A stretch of 54,938 nt of DNA from a virus: positions 1 through 54,938 of IMG/VR virus record IMGVR_UViG_3300042691_027774; one strand, written 5' to 3'. The stretch's first letter is position 1. The number at the start of each line of letters is the position of its first letter. Below the pieces are notes generated by a model that was not told the DNA's origin, ran no database searches, and saw only the letters and a program-made list of their open reading frames with translations. Of this stretch, positions 33,907 to 41,518 are shown piece by piece. Both the position numbers and the translations under genes were made by a program.

Positions 33907-33944
33907 GGTGTTTCCTTTCAAAGAAACGTGGTTAATAAAATCAC

Positions 33945-33998
33945 GCCCAACAATTCGCTAAACCGGATCCTTCGGCCCGGTCATCTTGGACGTTGGGC
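33945..33998 (-). repeat. attC-like site, short form, array 1
   Basis: On the - strand the 54-bp element starts GCCCAAC and ends GAATTGTTGGGC, very close to the 3' end of classical integron attC sites. A central ACCGG/CCGGT stem with a 9-10-base loop provides the inner arms. It follows the HTH gene stop by 4 bases and precedes gene B1 by 38 bases. It is identical to the array 2 short site at 43 of 54 positions. Confidence 0.72.
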
Positions 33999-34002
33999 AG
34001 GG

Positions 34003-34350
34003 TCATTCGACATTACCAGGATTCGTAAATCGCTTCGAGGTCTTCTTCACCTTCAGGGGGGACGGCAATGACTTCAGCATTAGGAAAGGCTGCGAGCGTG
34101 CTTGGAGGCGGATCCCTAACGCTTTGCACAACCGGATAACGACTGTAGTCTGTCGAAGCTCCGTGTGCCCAGAAACGAGGCGTCCCCCTAGCATCTGCGA
34201 CAATGTCGCTAAACTGACGCCGGATTCTTTTTGGAGCGTTCGGTACGATTTCCCAGAAACCGCCTGCGCCTTTATCATCAATGTCCGCAGTATTTCTGAG
34301 TTTTCCACGTCGGTAATTTCTTCTTTGGTACGCTTCGGGGGAATAGACAT
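34003..34350 (-). CDS. HTH (XRE/Cro-like) DNA-binding protein
   Basis: The protein is 115 residues from ATG 34350, with AAGGA 5 bases upstream. Residues about 35-85 form a Cro/CI-type helix-turn-helix: SYRTLQKESGVSLATLSQML, a spacer, then TVVIRLCKALGIRL. It is likely a transcription regulator of the early operon. It is the gene immediately before array 1, with the stop 4 bases from the attC-like box, so it may itself be the distal part of a cassette. A competing frame (34013-34684) overlaps it but lacks a good start. Confidence 0.7.
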   Translation of the reverse strand: MSIPPKRTKEEITDVENSEILRTLMIKAQAVSGKSYRTLQKESGVSLATLSQMLGGRLVSGHTELRQTTVVIRLCKALGIRLQARSQPFLMLKSLPSPLKVKKTSKRFTNPGNVE

Positions 34351-34475
34351 AGATGTCCTTAATGTGAACTTTGGTGACTGTGTCCGCCTTGACGACAACG
34401 ACGGGGCCGACGGGGCAAAACTCTTGGTCAACGGGAACAACGGCAAGGCGCGGGACGGGAAACCCTGGCCACCAC
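34351..34475 (-). other. Gap with an open frame but no start codon
   Basis: Between the Arg/Lys-rich gene and the HTH gene, one frame reads VTEWWPGFPVPRLAVVPVDQ and continues as coding-like sequence (TVTKVHIKDIYVYSPEA) into the HTH gene, but has no ATG, GTG or TTG in a suitable place. It may be a relic or a frameshifted extension of the 34476-35039 gene. I cannot support it as a gene. Confidence 0.35.
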
Positions 34476-35039
34476 TCAGTGACTAGGTGCGCTCTCGGGC
34501 GGCTTGCGTTTCTTTTTATGACTAGGGCGCCTGGGCGCAGATGACACCACAGGCCCGCCTGCTGCCTCTGTGCCAGGGTGACACCTTGCCGCAATGCTTT
34601 CGGTGACAACGGCGAGAGACCGGGCGGCAAGTTTCGCTTTTTGGGCATCGGCATGCACCTTTTTTCTGGCTTCCTTGGCCGCACGGCCCGCTTTGGCCAA
34701 GGCGATCAATGGGGCTACACGCTCGCTATCGCACAGGGTGCCGTCGGGCCGGCGTGCCATCGCGTACCAATCGGCTTCCGTTTTGTCAGTGTGGTATCGT
34801 AGCCAATTCTTGCGGTGCTTCTTGGCTTGGCGTTCGTCTTTGACTCGTGCGGCTTCGGATTCACGAGCGACTGCATGCGCTTCCGCTAGAGACCGCAATG
34901 GTTCAGGGATGGACTCGCTTTTCACCAAGTACACGCCGCCGATGGTGGCGTTTTCCCACCCAAGACGGATGATGGTGCCACGGATGCAGCGGGGCGTCCG
35001 TTTGGCGGCGAGGCTGATGTCTTTAACGGTTACGAGCAT
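34476..35039 (-). CDS. Basic protein of unknown function
   Basis: The protein is 187 residues from ATG 35039. Its N-terminal part (MLVTVKDISLAAKRTPRCIR) may be a small DNA-binding fold. It is followed by a long Ala/Lys/Arg-rich helix (ARVKDERQAKKHRKNWL, KAGRAAKEARKKVHADAQ) and a Lys-rich tail (HKKKRK). Charge suggests nucleic-acid binding, by inference. It overlaps the upstream gene by 10 bases. Confidence 0.55.
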   Translation of the reverse strand: MLVTVKDISLAAKRTPRCIRGTIIRLGWENATIGGVYLVKSESIPEPLRSLAEAHAVARESEAARVKDERQAKKHRKNWLRYHTDKTEADWYAMARRPDGTLCDSERVAPLIALAKAGRAAKEARKKVHADAQKAKLAARSLAVVTESIAARCHPGTEAAGGPVVSSAPRRPSHKKKRKPPESAPSH

Positions 35040-35230
35040 TTGGACGCTTTCTCCTGCACACAAAAAGGGCACATATCTTTTCCATCGACAATCCGCCAAG
35101 CCTCCCCTGGGGGGCCTGCGGCAAGCAGTTCACGCAGCTCCCCGTCTTTCTTCATGGTAAAGCACTTTGCGCGAAGTTCTCCGCAGAAATCGCAAAACAC
35201 TTTTGTATCAACCGCACGGACAATAGACAT
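35030..35230 (-). CDS. Small zinc-ribbon protein
   Basis: The protein is 66 residues from ATG 35230. Two CxxC pairs, FCDFCGE near residue 13 and MCPFCVQ near residue 54, form a clear zinc ribbon. It is placed between the primase/helicase gene and a basic protein gene. Function is unknown. Confidence 0.65.
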   Translation of the reverse strand: MSIVRAVDTKVFCDFCGELRAKCFTMKKDGELRELLAAGPPGEAWRIVDGKDMCPFCVQEKASKCS

Positions 35231-35280
35231 CGTGTTTTCTCTTTTCCTCTTGGCGTCAGTGTGTACGGTTCTCCGAACAG

Positions 35281-37755
35281 TCAAGTGGGGGAGAATGCCG
35301 GGGCGAATGCCTTGCCGTTCTCGCTCCAAGTGAGCCCCTCGAATGCCGTGCCGGTAGCCACTCGGTGTCGCTTTGCTTTCATTTTCAACGAGTGCAAAGC
35401 TGGCTCGATGCGGCGCGTGAAAGTGTTTTGTTGGCAGGGGAACTTGCGGCCTGTTGCTTCGCACCACCGGCGGTAGCCCTGAAACAAATCCTTTGCTGGG
35501 GTTGCCGCATCCGCCGCTTGGCAACACTCTTTGAGGAACGCAAGAATGGGCATAACTTCATCACGGTATTCTTCCAAAATGACGGTTTCCGCTTCCGTTT
35601 TCTTTGTGAAGCCTTGGTCTTCCTGTAACAAAATGCGGAGACCACGCAGGGCTTCATTCATCACGCCTGGCATCTCTGCCTCAATCTTGGCACTGAGATC
35701 GCGGTCTTCTGCACCAACGAAAGACACGTCAAACTGAAGGGCGGAAATGCGGCGAAGGATGGCGCCACTCGCGTCTGGGAAAGTGGGGACTTCATTAGCT
35801 ACGAGCAGTATTCGCCCTGGCATCTGAGCGGTAAAGCCTGTCGCAAACTTGGCGCAGAATGGAATCGGATCTTCCCCACTCCACGCTTTGATCTTGGATG
35901 TGATGGCGACTCCGTGCCCTTCTGTGGAATTGGCTTCTGGCATTAGGATGATGCGGGCAGACAGCAAAGGGAACGTGCCAAACTCACTGGAAACCGATTG
36001 CATAGTGGCAGACGCCAACGCTTCGACGCCGACGACTGAACGCATGACTTTTGCAAATGTTGACTTACCGGAGCCAGGGGGGCCGACGAGAACAAAGATG
36101 ACTTGGAACCGATTCTCAGCGAGCAAAACCGCTCCCATCATTTTGCGGGCAAGGCGCTGTTGATCCGCACTTGGCAACGATTCCGCTAGAAACTTGTTCA
36201 ACGTGGGCGCCGTTGCCGTAGGGTCGAAAGCGTAGGGCAAAGCACTCTGACAGAAAACATTTGGCGTAAGGGGAGCAAGTGTTACCGTTTTGCTATTGGC
36301 CAGCCACTCTTTGATATTGAGCATGCCATTCTTGAAAATGATGAGGTCGGGCAAAGGGCGGACAAACTCTTTTCTATGGCCAACGCCTTCGCCAATCTCA
36401 AACTGGGGCGGCATGACCTTTGGCAAGTGATATATCTGGACGTAAGACTTTACCGCTGACAGAATCCCTTTAATCTTTTTCTGTGGCAGGTGCCCACACT
36501 TGAACTGAATGCGGGACTCCATTTCTTCATCAGAGAGAACGCTGTATTTTCCGTTGTTCCATTCGTAAAACGAGCGGTACATGCGGACCAGTCCGCCGGT
36601 GGGATAGTAGAGCGCAAGGTATGTCCGGGCGTCGGCAGTATCGTTTTTGCCGAGGATTACCGCGCTGACATCGGATTTACTTGGCGGAGTGGGTGTGCTT
36701 TCCGTAGGGGCAGAGACAGGGGGCATTGATGTTACATCTGATCCTGGTTCTGCACGCTGCACGAACGACTGCGCCACGCCCCGCACCCCCGCCAGCATTT
36801 TCGATGTCAGCGTTGGCCCATAGAGTTCGCCAGTTGACTCTTTGGCCCGAGCGGACTTTATCATCCGATCTATCTCTTGCGGGCCAGGCTCACGCCCTTG
36901 GACTTGAAACAATTCCGTGATGGTGGCCAGAATGAGATCATCGTCAGCCCCAACGTACACCAGATCACGCACGCAGTTGAGGGCGTGAGCATGGCGTCCA
37001 TTCTTTGCACGCTGCCCCAAGACGTCCTGGCATAACGCTTGGATTTCTCCGGCTGTCCCTTTGGCCTGGCCGGCAACGCGCACAGGCGGAACCCATTCAG
37101 GAATCTGTGTGATGTCCACGAAGTCGCCAAGGAGACCCTCGACAACTTCCCAGCGCGGTTTGCCGGCGTGCGGATCAACGGCACCATCGACAAAGACGGG
37201 AGCAGAGAGGAAAACGGGGTGGCACCCTGCCGCCCATGGGGACACGTCCAGGCCGGGAATCGTTGACCAATCGAATGCGTGCAAGAGGTCACGGCGAATC
37301 GTTTGGCGGGAGTGCGGAGACAGGAGAAACCAAAGGCGGAAGTAACGCAGTTCCCCAGCGGGATCATCGCGGCTCGTCCATTGCCGAACGTGCCCAATGT
37401 CCTGAAGGAAGGGGGGCAAGATCGGGTCACGCGCGGAGCCATCGAAGTCCAAGCAAAACGTGGTGATTGCATCGTCTTCGATGTGGCCGACTTCATCCGG
37501 GCGGTCTGGAGTGTTGAAAGGAGAGTTGAACATTCTCCTTGTCATTCGTTTGTCGCCAACCAATTCGTCTGGCAATCCACCGTGGACGTAGATGCCCGCC
37601 CCGGCCCACGTCAACGATTCGACCAATTCCGCCAGGGTGCCACAGGGTTTTCTCTTCGCAGCATGCCACCAGAAAACATTGGCACGAGGGGCGGGACCAG
37701 TGGGGGAAATGTGTTTGCCGATGAACTGGTCTGATGCAGGAAATAGAAACAGCAT
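35281..37755 (-). CDS. Primase/SF3-type replicative helicase
   Basis: The protein is 824 residues from ATG 37755, with AGAGGCAAAT upstream. The C-terminal half is a D5/VapE-like helicase with Walker A GPPGSGKST near residue 560. Downstream ATPase motifs include ARIILMPEANSTEG (Walker B-like), GRILLVANEVPTF (motif C with sensor Asn) and AILRRISALQFD (arginine finger). The N-terminal half has acidic motifs (EDDAITTFCLDFDGS) and FRLWFLLSPHS, compatible with a primase-polymerase domain, though this part is less certain. It would prime and unwind phage DNA with the nearby polymerase. Confidence 0.82.
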   Translation of the reverse strand: MLFLFPASDQFIGKHISPTGPAPRANVFWWHAAKRKPCGTLAELVESLTWAGAGIYVHGGLPDELVGDKRMTRRMFNSPFNTPDRPDEVGHIEDDAITTFCLDFDGSARDPILPPFLQDIGHVRQWTSRDDPAGELRYFRLWFLLSPHSRQTIRRDLLHAFDWSTIPGLDVSPWAAGCHPVFLSAPVFVDGAVDPHAGKPRWEVVEGLLGDFVDITQIPEWVPPVRVAGQAKGTAGEIQALCQDVLGQRAKNGRHAHALNCVRDLVYVGADDDLILATITELFQVQGREPGPQEIDRMIKSARAKESTGELYGPTLTSKMLAGVRGVAQSFVQRAEPGSDVTSMPPVSAPTESTPTPPSKSDVSAVILGKNDTADARTYLALYYPTGGLVRMYRSFYEWNNGKYSVLSDEEMESRIQFKCGHLPQKKIKGILSAVKSYVQIYHLPKVMPPQFEIGEGVGHRKEFVRPLPDLIIFKNGMLNIKEWLANSKTVTLAPLTPNVFCQSALPYAFDPTATAPTLNKFLAESLPSADQQRLARKMMGAVLLAENRFQVIFVLVGPPGSGKSTFAKVMRSVVGVEALASATMQSVSSEFGTFPLLSARIILMPEANSTEGHGVAITSKIKAWSGEDPIPFCAKFATGFTAQMPGRILLVANEVPTFPDASGAILRRISALQFDVSFVGAEDRDLSAKIEAEMPGVMNEALRGLRILLQEDQGFTKKTEAETVILEEYRDEVMPILAFLKECCQAADAATPAKDLFQGYRRWCEATGRKFPCQQNTFTRRIEPALHSLKMKAKRHRVATGTAFEGLTWSENGKAFAPAFSPT

Positions 37756-37854
37756 ATTTGCCTCTTGACATTTGGAGAGTGGGGGCGAACTGTACCATTG
37801 CCGTGGAACGGGGCAACGGTATCTGTTGGGTTTGTGTGGGGTCAAACGGACCCA

Positions 37855-38010
37855 CTACTCAAGCGTTTTTAGTTCCGATGAAACCCGTAAGTCTTCGCGT
37901 GTGCGCTGAATCTGGCGGTTGTCGCGGCAAACCGGGCACTTGCCATGGTTTCGGCAGGTCTTATCGAATCTCTTTGATTTCGAGCATGGTTTCTTTTTCG
38001 TGCGGCTCAT
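37855..38010 (-). CDS. Small basic zinc-finger-like protein
   Basis: The protein is 51 residues from ATG 38010, inside an ATGA overlap. It is Lys/Arg-rich (SRTKKKPCSKSKRF) with Cys residues in CRNHGKCPVCRDN, a likely zinc site. It lies between the primase/helicase and polymerase genes. Confidence 0.55.
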   Translation of the reverse strand: MSRTKKKPCSKSKRFDKTCRNHGKCPVCRDNRQIQRTREDLRVSSELKTLE

Positions 38011-38216
38011 GGCTTTCCTTTGATCCGCTGTTTCAACTGCGCCAACCAAAGCGGATCCGTTGAGCCCCTTGGAATCTGGATGGGCGCCGCAATGTTTTCT
38101 GTTATTTTTTCTGCCAGGGATCGCGCATGGCGCCCTTCAGTCAGAATCCGTTGGGCTCTGCGTTGCGCAATCGGTGTCTTTTCGTAAAGTCTCAAACGAG
38201 TCATGGAAGGAATCAC
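38007..38216 (-). CDS. Small basic protein of unknown function
   Basis: The protein is up to 69 residues from GTG 38216; ATG 38204 (MTRLRLYEKTP) is the alternative start. It has a helix-rich sequence (QRRAQRILTEGRHARSLAEK) and ends in LAQLKQRIKGKP. It is coupled to the next gene by ATGA. No family was recognised. Confidence 0.5.
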   Translation of the reverse strand: MIPSMTRLRLYEKTPIAQRRAQRILTEGRHARSLAEKITENIAAPIQIPRGSTDPLWLAQLKQRIKGKP

Positions 38217-38240
38217 TTTCTGTGGATGTAATCTGTGCGG

Positions 38241-38462
38241 TCAGTTTGGCGGGGTAAAAAGGGCGATGCCAGCAGCAAGTCTCCTGGCTTCAAACGAAGT
38301 GCCAACGCCCGCGATGAGTGCGTCGTAGCATTTGTCAGAACAGATGCAAGGATTCATCGGCAGTCCTCGGCACCCGCAATCGCTGCCGCTGCAACAAAAC
38401 TGCGGAACATAGTCGGGCACTGGTTTGGTGCAAATCAAACACTCAATGTCGGTATCAGACAT
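38241..38462 (-). CDS. Small Cys-rich protein
   Basis: The 73-residue protein has about ten Cys residues (ECLICTKPV, CCSGSDCGCRG, PCICSDKCYDA), a pattern expected for two zinc sites. It directly follows the DNA polymerase gene, with a 5-base gap. Function is unknown. Confidence 0.6.
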   Translation of the reverse strand: MSDTDIECLICTKPVPDYVPQFCCSGSDCGCRGLPMNPCICSDKCYDALIAGVGTSFEARRLAAGIALFTPPN

Positions 38463-38467
38463 GGGTT

Positions 38468-40459
38468 TTACTTTCGATAAAAAGGAGAGATGAACCCAGC
38501 GGACCCAACGGGCAAGCCAGGCATAAAGGAAACAGGAGTAGCCATAATCTTTTGCAAGCGTTTCAGTGCGGCGGGAGCGTCAGCGATTGGAACCTCGCAA
38601 CCGATTTCATCGTGGGCATGCAATACGGGGCAGAGGCCGTCTTTGTTGGCGTGCCACATGTTACGGGCCTGGACATCGCGGTCAGCCGCTTGCACCAGGT
38701 TTTCCAGAACGGAGCCGCCCCAGACGCTATCGGCGACCCATTGGTGAGTTTCCGCATGCTGGAACCAATAGAACACCGCTGGGCCAAACTTGCCATCGCC
38801 GATGAAAGCATTGTGATAGGTGAGCCAGCGGCCAGAGGGGAGCCGCAAGCGCAGGTCCGGTGACTCAAATCGGAACGCGCAGGGGCCCGCGTCAAAATCG
38901 TGTCCAGGGTTTCGCATGGCGTTCATCATCTGTCTGTCAATCGTGCGCCAATAGTCAATGACTTCGTGGTACTCGGCGCGAACACGGGGCACCAATTTGT
39001 TGCAAAGGTCAAGGGGCAACTTGGTGACGCCGTGCATCTTCTTTGCGCCGGCCCCATACGTCCAGCCAATGCCAACCTTTTTGCCAACGTCTCCGCGTTC
39101 TTCGGCGGTAATCGTTTCGGCAGGGCGGTCCAGAACCATTGCTGCCATGTGCCGATAAAAGCCGGGGTGTTTCTCTAGGAGAATCTTCATGAGTTTGGGG
39201 CATTCCGCCATCCATGCTGTCGTGATGGGTTCGATGGAGGACAAGTCCGCCACGACAAAAACGTGTCCAGGTTTGGCGATGAAAGCGCAGCGGATCATGC
39301 CAGACAAGAGGTCAAAGATGGAGCGAGCGCCGAACATGACGGCAAGGGTGTCGTAGGCCACCTGGGGATTTGCAATGGTGGCAATGAGATTCCGCACGAG
39401 GTCAACGTCTGCGTCTTTCAAGATGCCGCGTGGAAGATTCTGAGTTTGCACGATGCGGCCAGCCCACCGCATGGTTGTGTGGGCTCCACCGTATTGATAC
39501 ATCCAGTGGAGCCGATCTGTCTCAGGGTCCGCTGCAATCAGAATGCGGTCGAGTTTGGCAAGGGAAGTCTTGCCCAACATCTGGCGCAATTCGACAACAC
39601 GGGCGGCGTCTTCATCCTGCTTTTCTTCAATCTGCGGCAGGATCTTTTCGACCATTGCCTTTTTATCCATGCCTCCTTTTTCGTACTTGGCTTCGATGCC
39701 CCTGGACGACAACCATGCGGCCAATCCACGCAAGTCCGTACCACCAGACACCATTCCGTCAGTGATCGTCCGCAATTCTTTTGCAAGGTGTGCGGCGTTG
39801 ACATCGCGGATTTCAATGAGTTTCTGGACAAACTTGCGGTCAATCATCACACCACGGTCGTTTATGTCTGCGTCCATGTCTATGACGCACCGCTCAAACT
39901 TGGAAGGAGGCGGGAGCATGTCAGACAGAGCGCCTTCTGCTTTGGCGTCAGTAGCGCAGTATTCGGTAAGGCGGGCAAGGTTCTCTGGGGTGTGATTGCG
40001 CCAGGGGTCGCTGAGATTCTTTGTGACCCGAGCGGGCTTACACAGCTTCATCATCAAATCGTGCCCCTCTTGGTCCTTTTGGATCTTGGCTTTCATGACG
40101 CGCCCCGCCGATTCCAAGTCGCCTGGCAGGTTCAATAGGTAGCAGCGGTGCATCGTGTCATCCCAGCGGGACACGGGCGGGCACTCTGGCCAACCGTGCT
40201 TTTTGCTGAAGCAATGTTTCCACATCAAACGGTCGAATGACATAACGTTTTGCCCACGGAAAATTACATCGGGATCAGAGAGAACAGAGAGGAACGCGGG
40301 GGACAGCGGTTCCGGATGCGTCCATGTCAGCACTCTGTCACCATCGACCAGCGCGGCGCACAGTCCGCGAGTGGTCGGGTGCTTTGAGTACGTCCAGCCC
40401 CCCGCCTTTTTCAGGTCGAGTTCTGAGCAGGACTCAACGTCGAGGCTAACGAAGCGCAT
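38468..40459 (-). CDS. Family A DNA polymerase
   Basis: The 663-residue protein has an N-terminal 3'-5' exonuclease: SLDVES at residues 4-9 (Exo I), FDRLMWKH (Exo II region) and YCATDAKAE (Exo III). Polymerase motif A is VVADLSSIEP near residue 400, motif B is KKVGIGWTYGAG near residue 460 and motif C is HAHDEIGCEV near residue 612. Motif A carries DLSSIEP in place of the commoner DYSQIELR, as in some phage polymerases. It would replicate the phage genome together with the primase/helicase. It sits downstream of array 2 and reads from the same strand. Confidence 0.93.
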   Translation of the reverse strand: MRFVSLDVESCSELDLKKAGGWTYSKHPTTRGLCAALVDGDRVLTWTHPEPLSPAFLSVLSDPDVIFRGQNVMSFDRLMWKHCFSKKHGWPECPPVSRWDDTMHRCYLLNLPGDLESAGRVMKAKIQKDQEGHDLMMKLCKPARVTKNLSDPWRNHTPENLARLTEYCATDAKAEGALSDMLPPPSKFERCVIDMDADINDRGVMIDRKFVQKLIEIRDVNAAHLAKELRTITDGMVSGGTDLRGLAAWLSSRGIEAKYEKGGMDKKAMVEKILPQIEEKQDEDAARVVELRQMLGKTSLAKLDRILIAADPETDRLHWMYQYGGAHTTMRWAGRIVQTQNLPRGILKDADVDLVRNLIATIANPQVAYDTLAVMFGARSIFDLLSGMIRCAFIAKPGHVFVVADLSSIEPITTAWMAECPKLMKILLEKHPGFYRHMAAMVLDRPAETITAEERGDVGKKVGIGWTYGAGAKKMHGVTKLPLDLCNKLVPRVRAEYHEVIDYWRTIDRQMMNAMRNPGHDFDAGPCAFRFESPDLRLRLPSGRWLTYHNAFIGDGKFGPAVFYWFQHAETHQWVADSVWGGSVLENLVQAADRDVQARNMWHANKDGLCPVLHAHDEIGCEVPIADAPAALKRLQKIMATPVSFMPGLPVGSAGFISPFYRK

Positions 40460-40520
40460 TTGTGTCCGTCCAAAAGCATATAGCTCAATCTAAAGGATCA
40501 TCTTACGCAATTTCTCTGTC

Positions 40521-40572
40521 GGGATAGATGGTCTGCCATCTATTTCGGGTTTTCCGGTACGCCACCTATCCC
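40521..40572 (-). repeat. Conserved downstream end of array 2
   Basis: The outer arms GGGATAGATGG (40521-40531) and CCACCTATCCC (40562-40572) pair at 10 of 11 positions and enclose a second stem, GATGG/CCATC. The element is homologous to 33165-33208. The stop codon of gene A2 lies inside it. There is no U-tract, so it is not a simple terminator. Confidence 0.65.
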
Positions 40573-40833
40573 ACTGTTGGTCGGATTACGCAAGTCGATA
40601 CCGTATTTCAGTCCAGCACGAATCAATGTGGCTTGGTGATGATGATTTTTGCATTCATCCCACAGTTTTTGCAGTCGTGCGCGAATGACACAAACATGCT
40701 CTTCAACCTTCTCGATCTTTACGCGGTACTTTTCCACGCGAACAATGCCATTAAAACAAGATGGTTCTTCCTGGGTTAATTGCCGAACCTCAAAAGATCC
40801 TATCTCACGGAATGTATCAAACCCCTTCAGCAT
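40540..40833 (-). CDS. Cassette gene A2, unknown function
   Basis: The 97-residue protein starts at ATG 40833, 36 bases after the 96-bp attC-like site, with a strong TTAAGGAGATTATTC ribosome binding site. A central helical region (VRVEKYRVKIEKVEEHVCVI, RLQKLWDECKNHHH) may form a coiled coil. The C-terminus (NPTNSGIGGVPENPK) is encoded by terminal-element DNA shared with array 1. No family was recognised. Confidence 0.6.
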   Translation of the reverse strand: MLKGFDTFREIGSFEVRQLTQEEPSCFNGIVRVEKYRVKIEKVEEHVCVIRARLQKLWDECKNHHHQATLIRAGLKYGIDLRNPTNSGIGGVPENPK

Positions 40834-40869
40834 GAATAATCTCCTTAAAAAACAGTGTTAATAAAGACC

Positions 40870-40965
40870 GCCCAACAAGTACGATTCAGCACGAGCGGGC
40901 GACTGGGTGATTTCTATGCTTCACGGACGGGCTACGCGCCCGCCGTCTGATCTTTTGCGTTAGAT
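40870..40965 (-). repeat. attC-like site, long form, array 2
   Basis: On the - strand it starts ATCTAAC and ends GTTGGGC; both boxes fit RYYYAAC and GTTRRRY. The interior is nearly identical to 33575-33669. Gene B2 reads into it for 11 codons (SNAKDQTAGA and stop), and gene A2 starts 36 bases beyond it. Confidence 0.7.
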
Positions 40966-41309
40966 TCCAATTCAATCCCTGCCGCTCTTAAGGCCATCAT
41001 TGAAATTTCTAGCGCGGCACCTTTTGCATCAAATGCCCAAAGATTGCTTTTTTCAAATGAATACGCAAAGCGAGTTGACCAGGGCAAACCATCGATACGC
41101 GTTCCAGCCCCAGGAGTTGATATGTGCTCGATTACTTGCCAGGCATCGTCGATGTTTTGTGACGGCGAAAACTTAAAAGGAAAACAGGTTGACCCCATGA
41201 CCTTATAACCAATCTGGTCGTCGCATGATTTCACCCAGTTTCCTGTATCGCGTGGGTGAACAACCCAACCCATTATCTTTGTAGCTATGATCGTGTCGAT
41301 GTCGTCCAT
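40932..41309 (-). CDS. Cassette gene B2, phage ABA-sandwich-like protein
   Basis: The 125-residue protein begins DIDTIIATKIMGWVVHP, contains FSPSQNIDDAWQVIEHI and ends AALEISMMALRAAGIELE. This order matches the phage ABA-sandwich domain family (BC1872-like; typically 'KVMGW...F.PS.DI..AW.V....A...CLAALKA.G'). The family is widespread in phage genomes and its function is unknown. Here the gene sits in a cassette, and its last 11 codons are attC-like DNA. The start follows GCAAGGGTAAAACAA. Confidence 0.7.
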   Translation of the reverse strand: MDDIDTIIATKIMGWVVHPRDTGNWVKSCDDQIGYKVMGSTCFPFKFSPSQNIDDAWQVIEHISTPGAGTRIDGLPWSTRFAYSFEKSNLWAFDAKGAALEISMMALRAAGIELESNAKDQTAGA

Positions 41310-41341
41310 TTGTTTTACCCTTGCTGTTGAGAATGAAAAGA

Positions 41342-41395
41342 ACCTAACAAGTCAATGAACCGGAGCCTTCGGCCCGGCCATCTTGTGCGTCGGGC
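41342..41395 (-). repeat. attC-like site, short form, array 2
   Basis: On the - strand it starts GCCCGAC, one base off RYYYAAC, and ends GTTAGGT, a perfect GTTRRRY. The central CCGG stem and loop match the array 1 short site. The TAA stop of the 39-codon fragment lies 3 bases before it. The intact right box is the one at which integrases cut. Confidence 0.65.
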
Positions 41396-41398
41396 GGA

Positions 41399-41518
41399 TT
41401 AAACTTCGGTATGCGACCGATTACAAAGGAGAACATTGTAAAACTCTAGCGCCATTGATTCGAGTTTTTCAATGTCTGGCGCGAGTTCCGCTCGGTTCTT
41501 TCGTTTCTTTACGGGCAT
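41399..41518 (-). pseudogene. Duplicated fragment of the 415-residue coiled-coil gene
   Basis: The 39 codons from ATG 41518 read MPVKKRKNRAELAPDIEKLE and then SMALEFYNVLL, nearly the same as residues near the C-terminus of the 41757-43004 product. After the homologous part the frame ends CNRSHTEV, and the stop is followed by the short attC-like site. It overlaps the upstream gene. It may be expressed as a small peptide, but it looks like a truncated copy left by recombination at the array border. Confidence 0.65.
41427..41492. repeat. 66-bp direct duplication, copy 1
   Basis: It matches 41884-41949 with two mismatches in 66 bases. It lies inside the 39-codon fragment, adjacent to array 2. 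Confidence 0.92.

Larger units (their letters stand above)
33163..34002 (-). mobile_element. Integron-like cassette array 1 (no integrase)
   Basis: Read on the - strand, the array begins just after the stop of the HTH gene (34003). It holds a 54-bp attC-like site, a 77-residue gene, a 95-bp attC-like site, a 117-119-residue gene that ends through a degenerate third site, and a terminal conserved element at 33165-33208. Its hairpins and downstream end closely match those of array 2, 7 kb away, while the genes are unrelated. No tyrosine recombinase is present in the window, so the array resembles an attC cluster lacking an integrase. Cassette status is inferred from sequence alone. Confidence 0.65.
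40519..41398 (-). mobile_element. Integron-like cassette array 2 (no integrase)
   Basis: On the - strand this contains a 54-bp attC-like site after a 39-codon duplicated gene end, a 125-residue gene (B2) whose C-terminus runs into the next site, a 96-bp attC-like site, a 97-residue gene (A2) and the conserved terminal element. Site order, spacing and strand are the same as in array 1, but the genes differ. The array separates the polymerase gene from the recombination genes. Integration by a host integron integrase acting in trans is the simplest explanation, by inference. Confidence 0.65.

Noticed and set aside
34013-34684. A 223-codon - strand frame overlapping the HTH gene
   Set aside because: The HTH frame has a clear domain, start and ribosome binding site; this frame has none for the overlapping part.
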